Source: DASVTR01 sp036387475
GTDB lineage: Bacteria; Acidobacteriota; Blastocatellia; Pyrinomonadales; Pyrinomonadaceae
NCBI GenBank assembly: GCA_036387475.1
Contig: DASVTR010000006.1
Span: 262,969-326,968, forward strand
DNA: 64,000 nt
Direction of reading: 5' to 3'
Of the stretch, positions 56,502 through 64,000 are shown in pieces. The position numbers were made by a program, and so were the translations under genes. Under the pieces are notes generated by a model. It did no database searches. It saw only the letters and a program-made list of their open reading frames with translations, and was not told where the DNA came from. Numbering within the stretch: position 1 is the first letter of the stretch; each line of letters begins with the position of its first letter.

Positions 56502-57845
56502 ATGTCGAAGATGAAGCGAACAGGATTATTTCTGCTCTTATCGTTCATTTGCAGTATAGCCCCGACGACCGAAGCAAGAGCGCAGACAACCGCAATGTCA
56601 GCCTTTGATGTCCTGCACTATGATGTCCAGGTTGAGCCTGACATTATTAATAAAACGGTTACAGGAAAAGTTCTAATACGACTCATCTCACGTGTTGATA
56701 ATCTAGTGACAATTGAGTTTGACTGCGGCGCTCTCTTGATTGACGCTGTCCGCGAAAATAAAGAGGCATTGAAATTCACGCGCAACGGCAGCCGTTTGAA
56801 TATCTCTTTGTCTCGGCCAGCGAAGGCTAAAGAGCAGCGGACAATCGAAGTCGAATACCACGGGTCGCCCCGTCGCGGCATCAGGTTTTTCCCCGACCGG
56901 GGACAAGTCTATACGGCGTTTAGCAACAGCCAATGGATGGTCTGCGTTGATGCACCGGAGGACAGGGCTACGCTCCGCTTAAATCTTGTCGTCCCTGCGA
57001 AAGTTAAAACCGTCGCTAATGGACGTTTTATCGCGCGGCACAAATCAGCCGGTGGGAAACTCGTACACGAATGGCGGCAGGAGATTCCTGTCCCTACTTA
57101 CACGTTCGGCTTCGCGGCTGGGGAATTTCGTGAGGTCAACGAAAGGCGTGGCCGCGTGCGGTTACGTTACCTCGCCGCACAGTTTTCGGATGATGAGTTG
57201 CGCCGCATTTTTCGCGACACGGAAGATATGATTGGATTCTTTGAAAACCGCGCGGGCGTGCGCTACGCCGATCAGACTTATACGCAGGTGTTGGCGGCGC
57301 AGGGCTACGGACAGGAGATGAGCGGTTTCACCGTTATGGGTGAAAGCTACGGGCGCAAGGTCTTGGGCGACGAGCGTGACGTATGGCTCGGCGCGCATGA
57401 ACTTGCACATCAGTGGTGGGGCAACATGGTCACGTGCCGCGATTGGAACCATTTCTGGTTGAACGAAGGCGTCGCGACGTTTATGGCTGCCGCCTACAAA
57501 GAGCATCGCTTCGGTCGAAAGGAATACCTGCGCGAGATCGAAGCCAACCGTGTGAGTTACCTGAAGGTGCGCGATGCGGGTAAGGATCGCTCACTCGTTT
57601 TTCCGGATTGGTCAAATCCGACAGCCGAGGATCGCACACTGGTCTATGATAAAGGCGCCTATGTCCTTCACCTGTTGCGTGAGGAGTTAGGCGAGCGCGC
57701 CTTCTGGGCCGGTATACGTCATTACACACGCAGGTATTTCGGCAAGTCCGTAACGACCCCAGACTTTCAAGGAGTGATGGAACGTGCCAGCGGTAAAAAT
57801 CTGACAGACTTTTTCGCAAAGTGGGTGTATTTAACTAAGCGATAA
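56502..57845 (+). CDS. Secreted M1-family metallopeptidase
   Basis: The start is the ATG at 56502 or 56511 in front of a signal peptide (GLFLLLSFICSIAPTTEARAQ); the frame begins at 56469. The N-terminal beta-sandwich resembles M1 aminopeptidases (FDVLHYDVQVEPD). The gluzincin site is intact: HELAHQWWG and, 18 residues on, WLNEG. The exopeptidase motif usually written GAMEN is here GQEMSG, so free-N-terminus recognition may be altered. At about 447 residues it lacks the large C-terminal helical domain of classical M1 enzymes. It probably degrades peptides in the periplasm or outside the cell. Confidence 0.88.
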   Translation: MSKMKRTGLFLLLSFICSIAPTTEARAQTTAMSAFDVLHYDVQVEPDIINKTVTGKVLIRLISRVDNLVTIEFDCGALLIDAVRENKEALKFTRNGSRLNISLSRPAKAKEQRTIEVEYHGSPRRGIRFFPDRGQVYTAFSNSQWMVCVDAPEDRATLRLNLVVPAKVKTVANGRFIARHKSAGGKLVHEWRQEIPVPTYTFGFAAGEFREVNERRGRVRLRYLAAQFSDDELRRIFRDTEDMIGFFENRAGVRYADQTYTQVLAAQGYGQEMSGFTVMGESYGRKVLGDERDVWLGAHELAHQWWGNMVTCRDWNHFWLNEGVATFMAAAYKEHRFGRKEYLREIEANRVSYLKVRDAGKDRSLVFPDWSNPTAEDRTLVYDKGAYVLHLLREELGERAFWAGIRHYTRRYFGKSVTTPDFQGVMERASGKNLTDFFAKWVYLTKR

Positions 57846-58086
57846 TCATAAAGGATTCTATCCAAATCAAAGTGAAAAATAGCTGTGAGCACAGGCGCGA
57901 CCTCACAATTCATTCAACGCGACGCCTCAGTAGCATTCCTTTCACTGTTAATTGGTTTCTTAATCCTGAATGTTATATGCTCGGCGCGGGTTAGATACTG
58001 TGTTGGTTGTCAAGCAGTAATCCTATAAGAGAAGATAGCCTTAGCTATCAAAATATCTCAAAGCCAGCATGGTCTATCTGTGATTC

Positions 58087-59022
58087 TTACATGAAACTTT
58101 TAATTGCAGTGGCCTCATCCTCATATACGTCGAGGAACGTCGAGAACCCCGTTACAGTGAGCAAGTATTTGGCATCCTGAGATAAGCGCAGCAGTTTGAG
58201 TTGTCCGCCCGCCTGATTTATCGACGTGTAGCTGGAGACCAATTCACCGAAGCCAGCCGAATCAGTCATGCTTACACCGGCCATATTATACAATATCCTC
58301 TTATCGCCTTTTTCCAGCAGACGACGATTCGCATTGCGAAGGACGACTACCCCATCCGGCGCACTGAGAGCGCCGTTCAAATCTAAAATAACTACCTGTC
58401 CGCTTCGACGTTCTCTGATATTAAGCCCTTTACCGGCAGTGAAGTGTGAGACTTCATCGACCGATGGCCTCTTTGATTCTTTGTTCGCGGGCGCGGGAGG
58501 CAGTGTAGAAGCTACCGGCCTTTGCGCTTCAGTCCGGGGCGCGACTAAAGATTTCAGGTTCCTGATGAGACGGTCCACGTCTGGGTGAAAGTTAGGATCA
58601 TGTCCGATAGCCATCCCGTTGCGATATGCCAGTTCCGCGAGGGTTGATGGCAAATTCTCTTCCGGCGGCATCGTCGCCCCGTTGATAAAAAGCGGAATAA
58701 CCGGAATCCCCCGCTGTAAGGCAGATTCCACTTCGATTCGCACGAGGTCGCGCGAATCATTCAGGCGAGCTTTACCATCCTCAGGACGTCCCCCTGCCCA
58801 CCTCTGCCCGATGACGACCAAAACCACAGCACATCCTTCTATGATTGAGGCGATGTGTTGCTTGAAATTAACACCGAGCGGGATGGAGTCAACATCCTTG
58901 AAGACCATTTCTTTACCAAACTCATGCGCCAGCCGATCATAGATGCGGCCTGACTCACCAGCGCTATCCTCTCTGCGATAGGAAATGAAGATTTGCCCAC
59001 GGTTATTAATCTGGTTAGCCAT
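58087..59022 (-). CDS. TIR-STAS fusion protein
   Basis: This 311-residue protein has an N-terminal TIR domain (about 8-150: IFISYRREDSAGESGRIYD, MVFKDVDSIPLGVNF, VVLVVIGQRW, RIEVESALQRGIPVIPLFI). A charged and proline-rich linker (about 160-200) leads to a C-terminal STAS domain of the anti-anti-sigma type (VVILDLNGALSAPDGVVVLR, LYNMAGVSMTDSAGFGELV). The STAS serine expected to be phosphorylated is in MTDSAG. Bacterial TIR domains often cleave NAD or make signalling nucleotides; STAS proteins bind anti-sigma kinases. The combination suggests a TIR output gated by a partner switch. No kinase or anti-sigma gene is adjacent. Confidence 0.85.
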   Translation of the reverse strand: MANQINNRGQIFISYRREDSAGESGRIYDRLAHEFGKEMVFKDVDSIPLGVNFKQHIASIIEGCAVVLVVIGQRWAGGRPEDGKARLNDSRDLVRIEVESALQRGIPVIPLFINGATMPPEENLPSTLAELAYRNGMAIGHDPNFHPDVDRLIRNLKSLVAPRTEAQRPVASTLPPAPANKESKRPSVDEVSHFTAGKGLNIRERRSGQVVILDLNGALSAPDGVVVLRNANRRLLEKGDKRILYNMAGVSMTDSAGFGELVSSYTSINQAGGQLKLLRLSQDAKYLLTVTGFSTFLDVYEDEATAIKSFM

Positions 59023-59219
59023 ATCATGCCCTCCAATCTTGAACTATCGAGCGCGCAAGGCTACTGCTTGCAGTTGCCAGCCTTCGTATATCCGGCAGCT
59101 TCAGCCTCAGCCGCGCTCTTAAAGATGACACGGCTTTCCTCTGACACTTAACTATAACCGATTGAGGCTGACCAATTATGATTTTTATATCAAGCCTATG
59201 AACGCTCATATCAGGCTTG

Positions 59220-59867
59220 TTATTGTTCGACATCCTCTGCAATCAGGCGCGAGAAATCATCCGGAGTGTCCACGTCCACCTCACCACACGGGAAGGGTAA
59301 GAAGTGCGCCTCCTGTGTATGTCTCCGGATGATTTCTTTCGCGCCGGACATGCCCTTGAGCCGCGTCAACTCGGCAAAGAGCGCTCTGCTAAAAAGGGCC
59401 GGGACGCCGAAAGTTCCGCCGTAGGTTGAGGCGATAAGGGGGCTTCCCGTCGAGCGGTACGCCGCGACCAGACCGTTGATGACGTTTGCTGTAACGTGAG
59501 GTTGGTCGCACAGCAAAAGGACGGCTGCGTCCGCATCCCTGTCAGTACTGATAAGACCTTCGATGCCTGCACGGACTGACGACGCCATTCCGGTCTCCCA
59601 ACTTGTATTCAAAACCTCTCGAACGTCAAGCCCTTCAAGCTCGCGTCTGGACAGATCACTGTGCGCGCCCGTCACCACGATGACGGGATAGCAACCCGCG
59701 CTTATCGCAGCCTGAGCAGCGCGCCTGAGCAGGCTCTCGCCCTTGAATTGGAGAGTCTGCTTGGGGCTTCCCATGCGGGAGGACGAACCCGCCGCCAGGA
59801 TAACAGCGCCGACTCCAACCAAGTTGCTTTCGACCACTATGGAAATATCCTCTGCAACAGCCTTCAC
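59220..59867 (-). CDS. mocA: MocA-type molybdenum cofactor cytidylyltransferase
   Basis: This 215-residue nucleotidyltransferase has the MobA/MocA fold: GAVILAAGSSSRMGSPKQTL (nucleotide binding), LLLCDQPHV (metal-binding D.P) and GTFGVPALFSRALF. The family transfers CMP to molybdopterin to form the cytosine-dinucleotide cofactor used by xanthine-oxidase-type enzymes. It is the last gene of the hydroxylase operon, three bases after xdhC. The start is a GTG at 59867 with a weak ribosome site; another GTG at 59837 is possible. Confidence 0.88.
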   Translation of the reverse strand: MKAVAEDISIVVESNLVGVGAVILAAGSSSRMGSPKQTLQFKGESLLRRAAQAAISAGCYPVIVVTGAHSDLSRRELEGLDVREVLNTSWETGMASSVRAGIEGLISTDRDADAAVLLLCDQPHVTANVINGLVAAYRSTGSPLIASTYGGTFGVPALFSRALFAELTRLKGMSGAKEIIRRHTQEAHFLPFPCGEVDVDTPDDFSRLIAEDVEQ

Positions 59868-59870
59868 CCT

Positions 59871-61082
59871 TCAAGCTACCGCCACAGGCATGACCTCGGT
59901 CTCCGTCAGGGGCACGCGCGCGGCGTCACCCGGATTAGCATGAATAGAGCCACGGCGCTCGCGCAGCATCTGGCCGCTCCGCCCGTCGAGCACCGCGCGC
60001 ATCTCGGCTATGATTGATAGAGCAATTTCGGCGGGCGAGTTCGCCCCTATGTCCAGACCAGCGGGAGAATAAAGGCGGGCCAGGTCAACTTCTTCGAGGC
60101 GGGCTACTCCTTCGCCTGCCTCCAATTCATACAGCATCCGCTCAGTCCGTTTGCGTGGGCCCATGACCCCTATATAGAGCGCGGGTGAGGCCAGCAGAAA
60201 TCTGAGCAGTTCGAGATCGTGCGAGTAGTTGTGCGACATCAGTAGCGTCAGGGTTCGCGGCGTAATGCGAACATGCAAGCTTGCTTCTTCGGGTCGCGAG
60301 AGGATAACCCTGTCAGCCATAGCAAACCGTGAACGGCTGACGGAACGGGCTTGCGGGTCCACGACCTCCGTCTGCCAGCCAAGGCCGCGTGCGAGTTCTA
60401 CAATCGGCAGCGCGTCATGACCCGCCCCGAAGATAACGAGCGGGACGGGCGGAAGGAGCATTTCGAGGAAGACTTTCACAGCACCGCCGTCCACATCATA
60501 GACGCGTGTCGCTGACGACATTTCTCCGCGCGGCAGCGCTCGCAGCTCGCTCTCAAGCATCGCGGCCAATGGGTCGCTCAACTTCTCGCGATGAACCGAC
60601 CCGTCCTCATTGATTAAGAGGCGCGCCCCGGTTTCGATGCGAGGTGTGGCGGTCGCCGACTCTGACGACATGTGTTGATACAGGGTCGCGACTAATATGG
60701 GAGCAGCGTTCGCCCCGCAGGAACGTCTCAGCGCCTCGACGTAGAGTGAACCTGAGGCGAGCGGCTCTACCAGCACACGCACTAGCCCGTTGCAGCCGAG
60801 ACCTAAGCCCCAGGCCATCTCGTCACTCGTCGAGGCGGTGTCGTACTCGACTAACTTGGCCTTGCCAGTCCTGATGACGCACTGCGCGTGCTCTATGACA
60901 TCCGATTCTAGACACCCGGCGCTGATCGTGCCGGTACTGTTTCCTCCTTCACAGACCAACATCCGCGCGCCCGGGCGTCGGTATGAAGACCCCTCGACGC
61001 TCACGACAGTCGCGAGGGCACATCGTTCGCCCCTCTTGTTCGCCTCGTCGAACGCTTCGATTAGTGCTCGCACTTCGTTCAT
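59871..61082 (-). CDS. xdhC: XdhC/CoxI-family maturation protein
   Basis: This 403-residue protein has the N-terminal XdhC/CoxI domain (CALATVVSVEGSSYRRPGAR, STGTISAGCLESDV) and a C-terminal Rossmann-like domain (VIFGAGHDALPIVELARGLG, MSHNYSHDLELL, GVMGPRKRTERML). These chaperones bind molybdenum cofactor and insert the sulfurated form into the hydroxylase. At 403 residues it is longer than the usual xanthine dehydrogenase chaperone but similar to PaoD-type proteins. It follows the molybdopterin subunit by 13 bases and precedes mocA. Confidence 0.9.
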   Translation of the reverse strand: MNEVRALIEAFDEANKRGERCALATVVSVEGSSYRRPGARMLVCEGGNSTGTISAGCLESDVIEHAQCVIRTGKAKLVEYDTASTSDEMAWGLGLGCNGLVRVLVEPLASGSLYVEALRRSCGANAAPILVATLYQHMSSESATATPRIETGARLLINEDGSVHREKLSDPLAAMLESELRALPRGEMSSATRVYDVDGGAVKVFLEMLLPPVPLVIFGAGHDALPIVELARGLGWQTEVVDPQARSVSRSRFAMADRVILSRPEEASLHVRITPRTLTLLMSHNYSHDLELLRFLLASPALYIGVMGPRKRTERMLYELEAGEGVARLEEVDLARLYSPAGLDIGANSPAEIALSIIAEMRAVLDGRSGQMLRERRGSIHANPGDAARVPLTETEVMPVAVA

Positions 61083-61095
61083 AGCTGATGCCCCC

Positions 61096-63312
61096 TTACA
61101 GCAACTTGTCCGGCGTGATAGGCAGTTCCCTGATGCGTTTTCCTGTGGCGTGAAAGACGGCGTTGGCGATGGCCGCAGGGATGCCGACCATGCCGAGTTC
61201 GCCCATGCCCTTGACGCCGAGCGGATTGACCACGGTGTCGTCTTCCTCTACGAACAGCGTCTCGACCTCATGTACGTCTGCGTTGACGGGCACGTGGTAG
61301 TGCTGTAGGTTCGGGTTCATGATGCGACCAAAACGGTGGTCTATCTCGGTCGCCTCCGTCAGCGCCATGCCGATGCCCCAGACGACACCGCCTATCTCCT
61401 GGCTGTGCGAAGCCTTGGGGTTGATGATCTTGCCGCAGGCCGTGACCTCTATGGCGCGCGTGACGCGCACCGTGCCGAGGTCAGGGTCTACCTTCACTTC
61501 TATGAACTGAGCACCGTGCGCAAGCATCGCGTACTTCCGGCGCTCCGGTGAGGGTTTCGAATCGAACGTCTCTGTGATCTCTGTCAGATTGTTGCGCCTC
61601 ATGACTTCCGCTATTTGGACGAAACGCGACGGGTCGTTCTTGAGCCGCAGCCGTCCGTCGAGCATCTCTACGTCAGAGGCTACAGCCCCTTTAAGCGGCG
61701 AGTTCGCGTCCTGGTTCGCGAGCGCGAACAGCTTGGCGGTGACGGCCAGGGCCGCGCCGTGTACGGCTGAGCCGACGCTCGCAGTCGTTTGCGAGCCGCC
61801 CTGTGCCGGGGCGCGCGGGAACTTCGTGTCGCCCAGCTCGAACTGCACGCGCTCTGGCGTCAGGCCCAGATACTCCGCTGCGATCATCGTGACGACCGTG
61901 TAGGTTCCAGGCCCGATGTCGCTCGTGGCACTTGTGACGTGCGCCGTGCCGTCCGCGCTAAATGTGATCTTGGCGGAGGCGGGTGACTGGAAAGCGCCCC
62001 AGACGCCGGTGGCCGTCCCCCAGCCGACGAGCAACCGCCCGTCGCGCATTGAGCGCGGCTCCATCTTGCGGTTCTTCCAGCCGAATTTCTCCGCGCCAAG
62101 CCTGTAGCACTCCCTAAGCGCCTTGCTCGAAAACGGCTTTCCACTTTCGGGGTCTATCTCTGCATAGTTGATGAGCCTCAACTCCAGCGGGTCGATCTTG
62201 AGAGCGTAGGCCAACTCGTCCATCGCGCATTCGAGCGCGAACATGCCGCTCACAGCACCCGGAGCGCGCATCCATGTGGGAGTGTTGAGGTCTACGTCGG
62301 TAATCTTTGTCGGCGCGTAGAGGTTCGGGCAGGCGTAGACCTGTCGCGTGAAGCCAGTCGTATTGTCGTTGAACTCTTCGAAGCTGGAAGTGTTGTGCAC
62401 TGCTTCGTGAATCATCGCGGTGAGCTTGCCCGAACGCTCCGCTCCGAGCGCTATCTTCTGGATCGTGTAGGGGCGGTGTCCGTGGCCCGTGAACATCTGC
62501 GTGCGGGTGTAGACGACCTTGACGGGCCGCTTGAGTTCGCGCGCCGCCATAGCCGTTAGCGATGGATAGTAGTTGGGCCGAAGCGACGACCCGAACGCGC
62601 CGCCCACGTAAGGCGAGATGACCTGCACGTTCTCTTCGAGGATGTTGAAGAGTGAGGCGAGGTGACGGCGCACGCCGTAGACTTCCTGCGTCTTGTCGAA
62701 GACAGTAAGTCGGTCGCCCTCCCAGACGGCTATGGCCGCGTGAGGCTCCATAGGGTTGTGGTGCTCTATGGGGATGCGGTACTCGGCCTCAACTTTCACG
62801 GGCGCGGTCTTCATTGCCGCTTCCGGGTTGCCGCGCGGTTTGGGCGGCGGACCCTGCGAGGGCACGCGCGCCCGCTCGCGTACCTGCTCCGTATCGGTCG
62901 AGTGCTTCTCAGCGTTGTAAGAGACTTTGACCAGACGCGCCGCGTAGCGCGCCTGCTCGTAAGTCTCCGCAACGACTAACGCCACGGGCTGCATGTTGAA
63001 GAAGATTCTGTCGGACTGAAGAGCGCGGAAAGACTTGTCCTGCTCTCTGGTGTTGCGCGGAGGCGCGTACTCAGTAGAAGCCTTCGGCCCAAGCTTCGGG
63101 GCATTCAGGTGCGTGAAGACGCGTATCACGCCCGGCGAGCTTTCGGCCTCCCGCGTTTCTATCGCTTTGATCGTGCCCCTGGCTACGCTCCCCAGCACGA
63201 TGAAGCCGTAAGCCAGGTTCGGCACGCGGAATTCCGCCGCGTACTTCGCCCTGCCCGTCACCTTCGCCACGCCGTCAACGCGGCTCATCTCTTTCCCGAT
63301 ATATCTCGCCAT
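61096..63312 (-). CDS. Xanthine-dehydrogenase-family molybdopterin-binding subunit (PaoC-like)
   Basis: This 738-residue catalytic subunit starts ARYIGKEMSRVDGVAKVTGR, the usual first motif of the family. The alpha/beta hammerhead domain follows (to about 125). Molybdopterin motifs include GGAFGSSLRPNYYP, MRAPGAVSG and AQGGSQTTASVGSA; the catalytic glutamate is in GVKGMGELG near the end. The family hydroxylates aldehydes or N-heterocycles using a molybdenum-cytosine cofactor. The gene order and the iron-sulfur cysteines of the neighbouring flavin subunit resemble the E. coli periplasmic aldehyde oxidase PaoABC, but no signal peptide is seen on this subunit. Substrate is not deducible. Confidence 0.92.
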   Translation of the reverse strand: MARYIGKEMSRVDGVAKVTGRAKYAAEFRVPNLAYGFIVLGSVARGTIKAIETREAESSPGVIRVFTHLNAPKLGPKASTEYAPPRNTREQDKSFRALQSDRIFFNMQPVALVVAETYEQARYAARLVKVSYNAEKHSTDTEQVRERARVPSQGPPPKPRGNPEAAMKTAPVKVEAEYRIPIEHHNPMEPHAAIAVWEGDRLTVFDKTQEVYGVRRHLASLFNILEENVQVISPYVGGAFGSSLRPNYYPSLTAMAARELKRPVKVVYTRTQMFTGHGHRPYTIQKIALGAERSGKLTAMIHEAVHNTSSFEEFNDNTTGFTRQVYACPNLYAPTKITDVDLNTPTWMRAPGAVSGMFALECAMDELAYALKIDPLELRLINYAEIDPESGKPFSSKALRECYRLGAEKFGWKNRKMEPRSMRDGRLLVGWGTATGVWGAFQSPASAKITFSADGTAHVTSATSDIGPGTYTVVTMIAAEYLGLTPERVQFELGDTKFPRAPAQGGSQTTASVGSAVHGAALAVTAKLFALANQDANSPLKGAVASDVEMLDGRLRLKNDPSRFVQIAEVMRRNNLTEITETFDSKPSPERRKYAMLAHGAQFIEVKVDPDLGTVRVTRAIEVTACGKIINPKASHSQEIGGVVWGIGMALTEATEIDHRFGRIMNPNLQHYHVPVNADVHEVETLFVEEDDTVVNPLGVKGMGELGMVGIPAAIANAVFHATGKRIRELPITPDKLL

Positions 63313-63330
63313 AGTACTCTCCCTCCCCGG

Positions 63331-64000
63331 TCAGGCCAGTCTGCTCGCACGCATCAGAGCGCGAACGATTGCGCGCTTTCCAAGTTCAACTTTGTAGGCG
63401 TTATGGGCAAGCGGTTTCGCATCTTTGAGTGCAAGCTCTGCGGCCTGCTTGAAGGTCTGCTCGGATGCGGACTTGCCGGAAAGCGCGGCTTCCGCCTCCA
63501 GACTCCGCCAGGGCTTGTGCGCCACGCTCCCCATTACTAAGCGCGCCTGCCTGATAGTGCCACCGTTCACCTCCAGCGCGGCGGCCACAGCGACGAGCGC
63601 GAAAGCGTAGGAGGCTCGATCGCGCACCTTCAGGTAGTAGTAGTTTTTCGCGAAGCCGGACTTCGGCAAATCAATCGCCACGATCAATTCGCCGTGCTGG
63701 AGGTTGTTGTCACGCTCGGGCGCGTCACCCGGCAGGCGGTGAAAATCATTAACGGGTATCGTGCGTTCTCGTCCGTCAGCGCTTCTTACACGCACAACGG
63801 CTTCGAGCGCGTAGAGCGCGTTCGCCATGTCGCCCGGGTACGTTGCCACACATTTCTCACTCCAGCCGAAGATGGCGTGGATGCGGTTCAAGCCTTCGAG
63901 CGCGCCGCAGCCCGTGCCCGGCTCGCGCTTGTTGCAGGGCATCGCCGTGTCGTAGAAGTACTGGCAGCGCGTGCGCTGCATCAGGTTCCCGCCGTTGGTC
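63331..64000 (-). CDS. FAD-binding subunit of the molybdenum hydroxylase, 5' end beyond the right edge
   Basis: The frame is open at base 64000 and reads TNGGNLMQRTRCQYFYD inwards, so the N-terminal flavin-binding half is missing. The cysteine pattern RTRCQYFYD, MPCNKREPGTGC matches the extra 4Fe-4S site known from PaoB (YagS). The C-terminal CO-dehydrogenase flavoprotein domain follows (KVRDRASYAFALVAVAAALE, LVMGSVAHKPWRS). It ends 18 bases before the molybdopterin subunit. A 2Fe-2S subunit gene would be expected just outside the window. Confidence 0.92.
   Translation of the reverse strand, partial: TNGGNLMQRTRCQYFYDTAMPCNKREPGTGCGALEGLNRIHAIFGWSEKCVATYPGDMANALYALEAVVRVRSADGRERTIPVNDFHRLPGDAPERDNNLQHGELIVAIDLPKSGFAKNYYYLKVRDRASYAFALVAVAAALEVNGGTIRQARLVMGSVAHKPWRSLEAEAALSGKSASEQTFKQAAELALKDAKPLAHNAYKVELGKRAIVRALMRASRLA

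Overview
The window reads as a chromosome segment from an Acidobacteriota bacterium, most likely class Blastocatellia. This rests on recognised family content: an acidobacterial VWFA-related secreted protein, an acidobacterial-type ECF sigma factor paired with a Ser/Thr kinase whose N-terminal preamble and kinase/C-terminal junction are typical of that phylum, a carboxypeptidase-regulatory/TonB receptor, and many secreted proteins with delta-60, PD40, FG-GAP and PKD repeats. No rRNA, tRNA, CRISPR array, prophage or intact insertion sequence was seen. Most genes are metabolic, regulatory or cell-surface genes. Nothing here was checked by database search.

Layout, left to right. Positions 1-8025 carry three secreted repeat proteins: a delta-60/Calx-beta protein cut by the left edge, a purple acid phosphatase and a PD40 propeller. 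Positions 8182-13889 are a compact RNA-repair operon: hen1, two different RlaP nucleotidyltransferases and pnkp. Next come a VanW-glycosyltransferase fusion and a DUF5916 outer-membrane protein. Positions 18855-23578 hold a BlaI-BlaR1 pair followed by two membrane-anchored proteins; BlaR1 and both partners carry the same 29-residue tandem repeat. This is the best candidate for an undescribed system. A VWFA protein and a TetR-AraC regulator pair follow.

Positions 28897-34839 are a TerY-P-like phospho-signalling operon: vWA, PP2C, beta-helix protein, zinc-ribbon kinase and a leading membrane protein that shares its N-terminal domain with the beta-helix protein. Positions 35707-37819 carry a small membrane protein, an ECF sigma factor and a Ser/Thr kinase with a probable frameshift. 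Positions 38381-39708 are a DUF2975/XRE operon with a well-defined promoter-operator. Positions 40071-42374 are a decayed TonB/ABC uptake locus in which a receptor is fused out of frame to the tail of a permease and the ATPase is frameshifted.

Positions 42615-57845 mix secreted enzymes (PQQ-type sugar dehydrogenase, MBL-fold hydrolase, M1 peptidase), a large FG-GAP surface protein, a NarX/NarL-type two-component pair and small hypothetical proteins. A TIR-STAS fusion gene lies at 58087-59022. The right end (59220-64000) is a molybdenum hydroxylase operon (flavin subunit, molybdopterin subunit, XdhC, MocA) that runs off the window.

Start codons were chosen by reading for ribosome binding sites. 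Several of them differ from the longest open frame, and the evidence says where.
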